From Polytrichum commune (lineage: Eukaryota > Streptophyta > Polytrichopsida > Polytrichales > Polytrichaceae), in NCBI GenBank assembly GCA_950295325.1, contig CATNTY010000036.1:1-32079 (forward strand): 32,079 nucleotides of DNA, given 5' to 3'. The notes under the pieces were generated by a model, which was not told the DNA's origin, did no database searches, and was given only the letters and a program-made list of their open reading frames with translations. This document shows positions 11,343 to 21,280 of this stretch, in pieces; position 1 is the first letter of the stretch, and every line of letters starts with the position of its first letter. A program made the translations under genes and the position numbers.

Positions 11343-13267
11343 TGTCAGCCTTAAACTCCCACCCTTGTGCGTCGTAATCCAGGTGAGAGCCTATGGCTCA
11401 CATGCACTCACTTAATTTCCTTGGCCTTGAAGTCCAACTTTTAATGCTTTCCAACTTTAACATTGAACACACAACCTTTATTTAAACATCACATGGCCTC
11501 AGTATTGAGAAATACTTTATGCCCTTGTGATCAGTGCAAGGAAATCAATTGTCAAATCTCCACCACACCACTACCAGAATCCTAAACCCTACCACAATAG
11601 ACTATCCAGATCTTTGGGTCAATGCCAACACCAAGTCACACACTGGGTGAGGCTCATTCCCTCCCTACTTCAAGCTAACTAATTAATTCACTACTCAATG
11701 TCAAAGTCCTAATTAACGCTACTTCACCTAGTATTACTAATTCATTAGTAGGGGCACTGATTAATCACTTGCATACTCCGAGCCATCTCACCACTCTCCC
11801 GCAATGTTGGTCGGCACTGTCAACTGAAATAGTCTTTTTGTTAAACCTCCTTATTGGTCGTTGTATGTAAGAAACGTCATGCAACCCCAGCTGTTCGGTT
11901 GCCACTGGGTGCCTCAATCTACCGGCCTGGAAGCTTCACTCCCTGGCTATCTAATTGCAGCAGTAGTAGTAACCAACCAGGTTCCAAGACAGTTCCAGAG
12001 TAGTCGCCTCATTCAGCTACTCAATCCTCATTGCCATGCGCCCTGAAAACTCTCCCACTTCAAATGCCTCAGTTGTCTACCCTCGGCCACCCAAACTCAA
12101 TTTTGTGTTGCCTCCTCCTCAAGCCTCCTCGGTGACACCGTGCTGGTTTGACCAACACGATTGTAAGTCCCTTCCGCATTCATGCTCTGGTGTTCTCAAC
12201 ACCGCATGAAAAAAAACCAACATTCCTCCTGAACGTCTAGCATGGCCTTTTGATGCTCATGCTGCTCTCGCCAGTCGGCATTCAGATGCTTCCGTCACAC
12301 CGCCACCTCCAATCCTCCCGCATTCCCTGACTCTCCCCTAAATGGCAGTGGAACCAGCCGTGATCCTTGCAACCTCGGTGTTCAACGGACAGAGCGTTCA
12401 GTAGCACCGCACTCCTGCCAGGTCCTAGCCAGGATTCACCTTTGGATTCGGCATGTCGTTGTCCAAATGTCTCTCCCTCTTCAGGCCCCTGACGCTCAAC
12501 GTCCTTCCTTCACTGGGCGAGCAACCACTTCCAGTTCGCACATCTTTGCAGCTTCCCCTTTATGTGCTCCCTGTGTACAATCCAAAGCGGCCTCGGCCAG
12601 CATGGTTACTTCTTCTACTGCCGCAACCAGTTCAATGGCCGCTTGTGTCACTGGCCATATAATTCATGCTTGTGACTGCAGCTCATTGAGCTGCTAGGAG
12701 CTGACTCCAAATCAGAAACCCAAGGTCCATTCGAGCTGCACCCATGCCCAAAAATCCCCGCAGAGCTTCGCCGCCCGACAGGCTCCCTTCTTCGCCATAT
12801 CCAGAGTGCCCGCCTCTGTCAAAACCAGAGCCCCTTGCCCAGACCCCTCCGGTGCCGCCTCTCCTCCTCCCGAAAATCTCTAGGTTCCCGGTGAGGCCGG
12901 GAACCCTCCTTCATCTCCAGACGGAGGCAACCCACATTGGCCGTGAACACACCCTAGAATATACAATTCCTAAGCCTTAAAACAACCCATATCTCAACTC
13001 ACAACCAACCATAATTCAAGTCAAAATCACTCAAGCTCAAATGCTAACTAAAACTTAACTAACTAATCATTTGTTCTTTCTTTATCTTTTCAATTTGAAT
13101 GCCTCAATCCTACACTTAACTCAACTAAATCCAACAACTTAAAATCACATCCAAATTCTAATGCCTCACGTTTGTTACCACTTTGACAATACAAGTAACC
13201 ACAACACTGAGGTCTTCTATAATTTTTTGGTGTTAAGAACACATATGGGCACTATATTGGGCTCACA
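11343..13267 (+). mobile_element. family-L LTR, complete (copy B)
   Basis: A 1,925-bp unit begins TGTCAGCCTTAAACTCCCAC and ends GGGCTCACA. Both ends match the solo LTR at 17470-19071. The flanking 5-mers differ (CTGGT before, TAACT after), so it is not a simple solo LTR. Instead the sequence right after it resembles a primer-binding site, making it a likely 5' LTR of a plus-strand element whose partner LTR is lost. It sits exactly at the end of copy A and so appears inserted into that LTR. Several 60-80 codon frames inside it have no coding character. Confidence 0.75.
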
Positions 13268-13270
13268 TAA

Positions 13271-13290
13271 CTGGCGACCATCAGGGGATG
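13271..13290 (+). other. primer-binding-site-like motif after LTR copy B
   Basis: Three bases after the LTR terminus the sequence reads CTGGCGACCATCAGGGGATG. The TGGCGAC...GGGGA pattern is typical of tRNA-complementary primer sites used by plant Ty3/gypsy (Tat-type) elements. If correct, it fixes the direction of family L as left to right. Confidence 0.5.
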
Positions 13291-13516
13291 GATTCAGAAT
13301 CTCTTGCTTGTAGGTCATTTGTGAACCCTTTGAGTGGTCCACCACTCTGCGGGATCACTTTTAGTTAGAATGTTAGCATTAAAAGTTAGAATTGATAGGG
13401 AATTTAGGGAAAATTAGTTCATTTAGCATTTAGCCTAGAAGAAGGAAGGTCAAAATGAAACTAAGTAGTGCTAGAAGATAGCAAAGTAGAAAAAATATGC
13501 TAGCTAGTAAAAACAA

Positions 13517-13595
13517 CTAGCTAAGCAAATATTAGTAGATGCTAGCTATTAAGCAAATGTTAGTAAATGCTAGCTAAGCAAGTGTTAGTTTATTA
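13517..13595 (+). repeat. short minisatellite, 25-28 bp units
   Basis: Three imperfect units beginning CTAGCTA (13517, 13542, 13570), each followed by AAGCAARTRTTAGT. It is likely slippage within noncoding element DNA. Confidence 0.6.
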
Positions 13596-14340
13596 GTTAG
13601 TGTGAGGCACACAAGACTATTGGAGGTGTTTTACGTAAGAAGATAAAATCGGCGTGAAGAATTTTGAAGACAAAAAAGAAAGAGAGCAAGGGGGATACTT
13701 GCCCACTTGCCCCCTTGCCAACTCGATGGCGGAAAAATTAGAAAGATTTCTAAAGGTTTTTTGTCGGAGCCACCTCGGCGAGAGGGTGGCAACCTCAACC
13801 GGGAAAACCCCCGAGCCAAAATTTCGGGAAAGGGTTTGAAAAATGGATCCGGTGGAGGAGGGGTCCAACCCTTTTGTGAGAGGGTTTAAAAACCCCTCCT
13901 TCCACCTTGTAGCTCTCTCTCTTTCTCTAGTTTTTGGGCGAAGCCCTGCTTCAATGTAGTTAGGAAAAAATCCTTTAGCATGTATTCTCAATGGTCTAAA
14001 AGAAAGGCTTGAGAACCTCCTCTACTCCCTCTCTCCTAGTTAGGTTGTGTGTTTATTAACACACCAACAAAATTATTCATTCCTTTGTAGAGGTAGGTTG
14101 GATGGTAGAGTTTTGAGTAGAGGCATTATAGACCTCATCTGCCAATGCCCTGAAGGCTTAGTTCAAAAGCTAGAACAAGATACTTATCATTTTTCTCTTA
14201 GAGAGATTTCATATAGCTATCCATTTGTGATTTGGTTGAGATGAAAATTAGTTATGGATTTTCAAAGATGGAGTAGAAAAACTGGGTGGTCTTGTGGGTA
14301 GCGGCTGCTGGATCAGACCTGCGAGCCCAATAGGAATTTT

Positions 14341-14880
14341 AATTCCAAGAAATTATATTTTTCCCAAGTAGAACTTTTGTGTAGCTTTCCAAAATGGCTT
14401 AGAACATTTGATTTGAGCATGATTTGAATTAGATATGAATTGTGCAAGATGGGACACATAGTTTGAGAACTTTTGGTTGACTGCTGCATTACAGAGGACC
14501 TGCTGGGTTCACTTCGGCTTACCTTTCTAATCACATATTTTTATCAAATACATATTTTTAATATCTCTCTTGGGTCATATAGAACGTTTGATTTGACTAA
14601 GATTTGAATTAGATATGAATTGTTGAAGGCGAGATACATAGTTTAAGCCTTCTTGATTGACTGCTGTGTTACAAGGAGTCCGCTGAATTTCTATTAGCTT
14701 AACCTGCTGATGTCATAATTTTTCTAGTTAGAGCTTGTTCATAGCTTTCCAATGGTATAAGGAAAGCCTAGATCCAAGTAGTAAGGAATGTGCTATGAAT
14801 TTTTGAAGTTAGAAGGTAGATAGGTGGGTTGGAAGGGCCGGTTGAATCGACCTCACACTTCCAACCCTCATAACTTTTGC
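14341..14880 (+). repeat. 180-bp tandem array, three units
   Basis: The block beginning AGAAC(A/G)TTTGATTTGA occurs at 14401 and 14581, exactly 180 bp apart, and is followed in both by TTTGAATTAGATATGAATTG. The word TAGCTTTCC occurs at 14382 and 14742, which is 360 bp or two periods. A third, more diverged unit completes the array. A period of 180 bp is close to that of many plant satellites. Confidence 0.8.
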
Positions 14881-16158
14881 ATTTCTTATCCGATTAGAGT
14901 GATTTTTAGATCATTGGAAAGATAATTTGGTGCACTAAGTATAAATATTATGCTTAGGATTAAATTACAGGGCAGAATAACACTTTATATTTTAATTGTT
15001 AACTAAGGTACGCTTACTACCAAACTAGTTACAAAGAAGGAGGCAAGGTCGACGCTCGGAAAGTGGAGCAAGGAAGGAGGTAGCGGCTCGGCCTACATCA
15101 AGCCTAAATCAACCGAGGAAAATTGAGGTAAATTAACTAACCTTAAGCCTTCCATTTAGGATTGGAGGGAGCACGGCTAAGGTACGCATCTCTAAACCCA
15201 CTCACCTATCTCGTAAGGTCAAGTGGCTTGACCACTTGACCGCCAAGGGAGTACCCAATTCCATTGTTTTCGGGGGCCCTTGGTATGTTTTGTGGTAGTA
15301 GCTTCATTTATTAGCAAGTTTCGTGTGTGGTAAGTCGGATTAATCACCGACACGACCACTCTGAATGTTGTTGGTGGAAAGGTGGGGTTAATGACCCGCG
15401 AATCCACTATTATGTTGTTGGCCCCATAGATTGGGAGTAATGGCCCCAATTTATGAAGATTGCGCAACAGGTTGAACCTACAGGTCGCCCGTCACCCTGG
15501 TCCCATTGAGTTGCATTTCGTGGTCTATCCAGTGTAAATACATTTAACAATCAAAACATACCAAATAAATCGTAAACCCTTGTTGGCAAGAGACCCGAGG
15601 TAAGGGGTGATGCCTAATATGTTAATGTAGTAAGTTAGGACGTGCAAACAAAAGTAAGTAATTAAGAAGGAATTTGTGTGAAGGGTGGGACTTAGGCCAA
15701 GTTCCCCCGCTTAGAAAACTAAATAGAACTAAATAAAGAAATAGGAAGAATTGAATGGTCCATCAAATTGTCGTTATTCCGTTCGTTGAGTTAGGGTGGT
15801 ATGAGTCACACCCGGTTGGGTGTATCAGAACCATCCCAATTCACAAATTAGGATTGCCTTGGTTTCAAGGCTGGTGCGTCTGCGCGTAGAATAGGTTGTA
15901 GGTTAAGGTTAGAACTAGATATGAAATTGGTTAGTGGAGTTTAAAGCCACACTAGTAAAAAACTAAGGCCTAACCTCCAGAGGTACTACGACGCATATTT
16001 AATCTCCCTTAAAAATCTAACTACTCACGTTATACACCTATCATCCGGGTTCGGCTTGGGCGCCTGCAAATGCAGGCCACCTTCACCGAAGGGCTTGTGT
16101 GATACTTTTAGGCTCCCTCGAAAGGGGGTGGCCCAAAAGTACCACATCATTTGTCACT

Positions 16159-17364
16159 TCAAGCTCGGTACTCCTTGCATCGATTGCCTGATGTATGAGT
16201 TGGAAAACTCTCCCTGCGCAATGTCTCCAATTGCAATGAGTTGTTTGGAAATGCCTCACGAATGAGGTATGGGCCCAACCAAACAACATCAAACTTATCC
16301 GGAAACTCAAGCTTCCTAGCATTTTGGAATAACACCATCATACCTGGCCTCAAGGATCGTGTTTTGTACCTTTTGTCGAAGGTGACCTTTCTTCGCCTTT
16401 GGATGGCCTCAATGTGCTGAGCTTCCATCCGTTTTCTCTCGTCAAGCTCTTCAAGTGTTGTCAACATATTTCTTAATGACTGACTATCCATGAGATGCGA
16501 ATCCACCGCCATTCGTAATGACTCCACCTCAAATTCAATGGGAAGAGTGGCTTCCAATCCATACACCAATGAAAATGGTGTGGCTCGAGTTGTCACCTTG
16601 AAGGTCGTTCGATAAGCCCACAATGCCGCGGTCAACTTAGCATCCCAATCCTTTTTAGAGTCATGAATCGTCTTGCGAAGGATACTCACCAGTGTCCCGT
16701 TAACACGCACCTTTTGACCATTTGTCTGCGGATGATAAGGAGATGTTTTCCTATGATCTATCTGGAACATGTATGTCATCTCTTGAATTAAAGAATTCAG
16801 GAAATGAGTTCCCCTATCACTAACCAAAATTTTGGGACACCCAAACCTTGAGATGATGTTTTCATACATGAATGTGGCGGCATTGGCAGCCGTGTTTGTC
16901 TTTACCACCTTAGTCTCAACCCACTTAGTCAAATACTCTGTGACCACTACAATGTTTGCCATACATTTTGAGGAATGGGGGTGAATCTCCCCAACATAAT
17001 CGATTCTCCATTTCTCAAAAAGAACTAAAGGTAAGGACACATGAAGTGGCATCTCTATGCGGAGGTTATTCCTTGCATACCTTTGACATGCATCACACTT
17101 CTTGACATAGTCCTTAGCCTCTTTAAAAAAATCAGGCCAGAAATAACCTGCCCTGAGTATCTTTTGTCCTGTGAGTTGTCCTGAGAAGTGTCCACCACAT
17201 GCACTGTCGTGAGATGCGGCCAAGACGAAGGGCACTTCTATCTCCGACACACAACACCTCAATAACCCGTCAACCCCTCTCTTGAATAACCTGTGTCCTA
17301 TCACTGCGTAATGCCTACTATTGAATCTGATTTTCCTCCTATCCTCCTTTGTCCAGTCTCCCAT
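16159..17364 (-). CDS. Ty3/gypsy integrase, intact frame but catalytic Glu lost
   Basis: A 401-codon open frame. Residues about 52-93 form the HHCC zinc finger (H52, H59, C90, C93). The rve core has D122 in RIDYVGEI and D183 in VSDRGTHF. The third catalytic residue is expected in the motif HPQTNGQ-x-E and would be residue 219. It is Val (codon GTG at 16708-16710), so the D-D-35-E triad is incomplete and strand transfer should fail. The C-terminal region (residues about 340-385, YKTRSLRPGMMVLF then FDVVWLGPYLIREAF) is the usual nucleic-acid-binding part. No chromodomain follows, which separates it from the outer chromovirus and suggests a Tat/Athila-type lineage. It would normally be released from a Gag-Pol polyprotein; the ATG at 17364 is just the first Met in the open frame. 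The preceding stretch 17365-17464 continues the pol, with stops, to the LTR insertion. Confidence 0.93.
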   Translation of the reverse strand: MGDWTKEDRRKIRFNSRHYAVIGHRLFKRGVDGLLRCCVSEIEVPFVLAASHDSACGGHFSGQLTGQKILRAGYFWPDFFKEAKDYVKKCDACQRYARNNLRIEMPLHVSLPLVLFEKWRIDYVGEIHPHSSKCMANIVVVTEYLTKWVETKVVKTNTAANAATFMYENIISRFGCPKILVSDRGTHFLNSLIQEMTYMFQIDHRKTSPYHPQTNGQKVRVNGTLVSILRKTIHDSKKDWDAKLTAALWAYRTTFKVTTRATPFSLVYGLEATLPIEFEVESLRMAVDSHLMDSQSLRNMLTTLEELDERKRMEAQHIEAIQRRRKVTFDKRYKTRSLRPGMMVLFQNARKLEFPDKFDVVWLGPYLIREAFPNNSLQLETLRRESFPTHTSGNRCKEYRA

Positions 17365-17469
17365 TAGCTATTGAGTTGTCAAAATTCAACAATGCCTGAG
17401 TACCAATCCGTTTTAGTGGTCACCAAAAATAGATTGTCATCCCTGAAGCTATCGTCTACGGGACTGGAT

Positions 17470-19071
17470 TGTCAACCCTAAACCCCCACCCTTGTGCGTT
17501 GTAGTCCGGATGAGAGCCTAAGGCTCACATGCATTCACTTGATCCCCGTAGTATTGTGATATGGCTTCCCATACCTCGACAATGTAAACTTAAAACACAC
17601 CAATCTTTATTCAAAGATCCAGAGGTAACAAGTATTTAGAAATACTCTCTCCCGTATGATCCGCACTCGCAACACTACACTCAACTTTTCAACTCAAACC
17701 AATGACTATTTCACTACCTTAGTCAAGTCTACATAGTATTAAGGTAGTGCTACCCATGTAATGGTTATACAATGCCAAATGCCATGCTCAACCTATCTTC
17801 TAATTAAGCAACTCCTAAATCTACTAACTAAGACCTACCCTCCTACCCAAATTTCTTGAGGCAACCAGCAAGCCGGCCTCTAGTTTTGTTGGAATTCCAT
17901 TGCGGCAACCCTCAACCTTAATCAGGCCAGTATTGAATAGCTCGGTTGCTCCTCCGAATGCCTGTGCATTGTCTCGCAACTTTTGCCTCCGGCTTCCACC
18001 CATTCATCACATTCGGACCTTCCACTGGTCGACTTCTGAACCAACTCAACAAAGCCGTTAAGCTTCCTAAGAATTCATAGGGCATGTCATTCGCCCTCCA
18101 ACTGCCCAATGAATGTGGCCCTCTGTCTCTAATGGCCAGCAGCGGAAACCACCAGACTGCCTGCGGTGGCGATCTCAGGGTTGCAGATAACCCATAATTT
18201 CTGAATGCTACAACCACTCGTTAGAATTAGCCTGGCGGCTGCAGACTGCTTGGCCGGCCTCACCCCTCGGATCTCGGTAGACAATGCGGCCACCTTCCTC
18301 AGCTCATGTCCGCAACCCCCTGCACAGACCCGATTGAAATCTACCAGTAGCAATAACGATGCAGTGATTCCGACCAAACTTGAAGTCTTCTCGGCTTCGG
18401 CAAATTCCTCACATTGTGGCCTTTCACATTGTTGCAGCCCCTCTTGGGCAGAGGGTAGGCTGAACGTTGAAGAAATTTGGCAGCGTTTCCTCTCACCTCC
18501 GCCCCTGCTTCCCCTTTCGTGGCCCCTTCCCAACCGGCAGGCCTCGGCCTTACTCCTCTTTTCTGTTTTGTTGCATCCCCTCTTTTGCTGCGTCGAGCAA
18601 CATCATCTCCGCCCGGCAACCAGGCCTTTGTCCCTGAGATGAATCACTAGAAAAACATAAAAATCCAGTAGGGCTCTGCCCCTTTCCGAAGTCCAGCTCT
18701 CCTGTTCGGCCACACCTCCCCATAGAGAACTGCTTCTCTTCTCCTGGCCTTCACGGGACCCTTCTCTGATCCGCAGAATCCGAAGCCTAATCCAAACTTG
18801 AGGATGGACCCTTTCTTAATTCAAACATTAAACTCACCTTAAACAAACACTTAAATCCAACCCACAAACTAACTAAACCTACATAAATTCATCATTTGTT
18901 TTTGGTCTTTTAATTTACTTGCATACAATCAACTAACTTAAATTCTAGCCAAACCAACTTTTGAACCTCTCATCCGTCCTAACCTCAAAACTAACCCAAA
19001 CAGTTGTCAATTCTAATGTTTTGTAATTTTAAAGGTTTAAATTGAATTGTGGGCGCGAAATCCGGCTCACA
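17470..19071 (+). mobile_element. solo LTR of family L (copy C, TSD TGGAT)
   Basis: A 1,602-bp unit starts TGTCAACCCTAAACCCCCAC and ends CCGGCTCACA. It is flanked by an exact TGGAT duplication (17465-17469 and 19072-19076). It separates the RNase H (19077 upward) from the integrase (17364 downward) of one minus-strand pol. The reading frame of the pol continues across when the LTR and one duplication copy are removed. This is therefore a later insertion reduced to a solo LTR. Frames inside it (e.g. 18205-18642) are C-rich chance frames. Confidence 0.92.
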
Positions 19072-19076
19072 TGGAT

Positions 19077-19929
19077 CCAACCTCCTCCGACAACCTGGAC
19101 AAGTGGTCCGCTTGCAAATGCATCCGACATGGCTTGTACTCCACGGTGTAATCAAATTCCTCCAACAGTAAAACCCACCTAACCAACCTTCCACTCAACT
19201 CCGCCTTGTTGACCAAGAATTTAATCGCCATGTGGTTGACGAAGAAAACTACTGGGTTGCACATGAGGTAGTGGCGGAAGTTCTTGACAGAGAATACCAT
19301 GGCTAAGCACTCTCTTTCGGTGGTTGAATAATTTCTCTCCGCGGGGGTTAACTATTGGCTCGCATAAGCCATGGATTGATCATTTCCCTTGTCCCCCGTT
19401 GAGTGACACAACGCACTACCTACGGCCATCACACTAGCATCATAAAACACATGAAATGGCTTTCCCCAATTTGGTGGCCTCAACACCGGGTAGGTGCTAA
19501 GCTTCGACCTCAACTCCTTGAATGCATGTTGGCATGCCTCTGTCCACTCAAACTTACAATCCTTTCTAAGTAGTTGTATGATAGGCACCGCAATCTTTGC
19601 ATAATCCGGGACCAATTATCTATACCATCCTACATGTCCCAACAACTTGGTTATCCCCCTAGCATTGGTTGGAGTAGCCAACTCGTCTATCACTGCTATC
19701 TTTTCCGGGTCCGGCTCTCTTACTTTTTCACTCACCACATATCCTAACAACACTCCCTTCTGCACTCCTAAGAAGGTCTTGTCCGGATTCAAAGCCAATT
19801 GCATCTTCCTACATCTAATCAAAGCCTCTCTCATACACTCTAAATGTTGACTAGCACTAGACTAAGTGCTAAAATCATCTACGAACACTGTCATGGATTC
19901 GTACAATAAGTCGGTGAAGACTCGAGTCT
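19077..19929 (-). pseudogene. Ty3/gypsy RT (palm, thumb) and RNase H fragment
   Basis: One minus-strand frame contains the reverse-transcriptase catalytic box F-V-D-D (19874-19885; usually YVDD), the thumb (GYVVSEKVREPDPEKIAVID; LLGHVGWYR) and the RNase H domain (PFHVFYDAS, then KFLVNKAELSGRLVRWVLLL and ADHLSRLSEE). It has in-frame stops at 19862-19864 (TAG), 19616-19618 (TAA) and 19352-19354 (TAG). The N-terminal RT, protease and gag are absent: at about 19925 the frame runs straight into LTR sequence. This is the upstream half of the pol whose integrase lies at 16159-17364; the two are separated by the solo LTR. Confidence 0.9.
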
Positions 19930-20087
19930 CACGATTAACCCAAAACAAAATCCAACTTAACACACAACACACTTAGCTTAAACTAAATTTAAACTCTTGT
20001 TATTTTTAACTACTCACACCACATAATACTTATATTTTGATAATTTAAATGGTTAAAGATACATGTGGGCGCAATCTTGTGCTCACA
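19930..20087 (+). mobile_element. family-L LTR, 3' end fragment (copy D)
   Basis: It ends TGTGGGCGCAATCTTGTGCTCACA-like, matching the ends of copies B and C, and is followed by CTCCT (20088-20092), the partner of the duplication at 10292. Only the last ~160 bp of the LTR are present. The left boundary against the RT frame is approximate. It is either the 3' part of the same LTR as copy A, split by later insertions, or the truncated 3' LTR of the whole nested element. Confidence 0.75.
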
Positions 20088-20092
20088 CTCCT

Positions 20093-21280
20093 TGACACCA
20101 TTCTATGGCGGTTTTTTCTTTCTCCTCTATGGCCGGCAATAAGACTATCATATTCTTCTTTCAAAACCGACAGCCTTAACTTGCGTTGTGCACATACACC
20201 TGACTTTGCTTAAACTTGAATAATCCTTCCACCAACTTAACCTCTTTGAGCACCTTCCTCTTGCGAAGCTCATCTAGAAGTTTTTGTACTTCGGGGTAGC
20301 TAATGTACCCCTCCCATATCTTGCATCACAAGTTTTCTTCACTGGCAAACATTAGCCATAAGGTTTGGATGGTCCTCATTGCTTGGAACTCTTCCCATCT
20401 ACTTAGCGCATCTGGCACCACATTGCCACGGTCTGGTTTGTGGATCAAATCCACCTTCGTAAGCGCCAAGGTATCATACCACCGCAATGGCTTGGCGTCA
20501 TTTGCGCTTGTATCTCAAAGTACTTTAAGAACACATTGTCTGTGTAAACCTTTGCTTTGTGCAATCCTAAATAATATCGCCACGTTTTCAAGCAATGCAT
20601 TACGGCAAAAATTCTTTGTTATGAGTTGGTCGTCTCTTTTGAAAACCATCAAGCTTCATGCTCCCATATGCAATGGTCATCCATCTTCCATCAACTGTCC
20701 ACCAATGCAAAAATCACTCGCCCCCCTATGTACCTAAAAAGGTTTGTCAAACTCCATGAACTCGAGCACGGGCGGCGAAGACAACTTGCTCTAAAGCTCC
20801 CCAAAGACTTGGTGAAATGCTCATTCCACTCTTGGGATGGCCGTTTCTTCCACAAGTTGGACAAGGTTGGACAACCATTAAGCTTAATGCTCTCACATGC
20901 AATGGTCATCCATCTTGTATCAACATCCGCTAATGGTAAAGTCCCTCGCCTCCATATGCATCTCAAAATGCTTGTGAAAACCTGGGAACTTGACCACATC
21001 TTGCAAAAAGAACTTGCTATTGAGCTCCCCAAAGGCTTGGTGGTAAGGATCATCCCACTCTTGGGATAGCCATTTTTTCAACAAGTTGAATAAGGTCTTA
21101 ACAACCGTAGAAAAATCTTGAATGAAGGGGTAGTAGTAGTTGACTAGGTCAACCTATGACCTAAGCCCTTTTTAGTCAAGGGCCACTTCCCCTTTTGGAT
21201 TGCCTTGACATTCTTCATGTCCTTCCACTAACTTCATTTGTCACTGCATAACTCAAGAACTCAATTTCTCGTTCAGCAAA
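20093..21280 (-). pseudogene. chromovirus RT thumb, RNase H and first half of H2C2 finger
   Basis: Minus-strand frames with several stops and shifts show, in order: the RT thumb (EIEFLSYAV, then VDLVNYYYPFIQDF), the thumb/RNase H junction present twice (20651-21108), the RNase H C-terminus (NVVPDALSRWEEF near 20405-20440), the pol linker (VEGLFKFKQ) and the start of the integrase zinc finger (IAGHRGERK, ending at 20093). The continuation is the integrase at 10296. The RT fingers and palm, including the YVDD box, are missing: the pre-RT segment joins thumb sequence directly at about 21270-21285. No functional product is possible. Confidence 0.85.
20651..21108 (-). repeat. 229-bp tandem duplication within chromovirus pol
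   Basis: Units 20651-20879 and 20880-21108 both begin AAGCTT(C/A)ATGCTC on the plus strand. They carry the same ordered words (GCAATGGTCATCCATCTT, AGCTCCCCAAAG, CCACTCTTGGGAT). Each encodes, on the minus strand, the same thumb/RNase H junction (PSQEW..., then KFPGFHKHFE or LEFMEFDKPF). The units have diverged, so the duplication is not recent. Confidence 0.85.

Larger units (their letters stand above)
13295..16158. other. noncoding interior of the nested element block
   Basis: There is no pol or gag motif in any frame. From the left it holds a short AT-rich minisatellite (13517-13595), a pyrimidine/purine-rich segment with a TTTAAAAACCCC box near 13886, the 180-bp tandem array (14341-14880), and 15000-15830 with LTR-like texture (purine-rich blocks, GAGGTAAATTAACTAACC). 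Either this is the long leader of a plus-strand family-L element, or the 3' untranslated region and LTR of the minus-strand pol at 16159. The sequence alone does not decide. Confidence 0.45.

Noticed and set aside
13617-13991. 124-codon minus-strand frame
   Set aside because: It overlaps several similar short frames on both strands in a low-complexity noncoding part of the nested block and shows no motif.
15818-15838. TGGGTGTATCAGAACC, similar to a Met-tRNA primer-binding site
   Set aside because: It needs extra bases to match the usual TGGTATCAGAGC and has no defined LTR end before it and no gag after it. Too weak to call.
18129-18642. Overlapping 130-145 codon frames on both strands
   Set aside because: They lie inside the solo LTR, are driven by GC-rich composition, and no domain or matching frame appears in the other LTR copies.
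20303-21069. 144- and 147-codon plus-strand frames
   Set aside because: They are antisense to the chromovirus RT/RNase H remnant, which explains the sequence on the minus strand.
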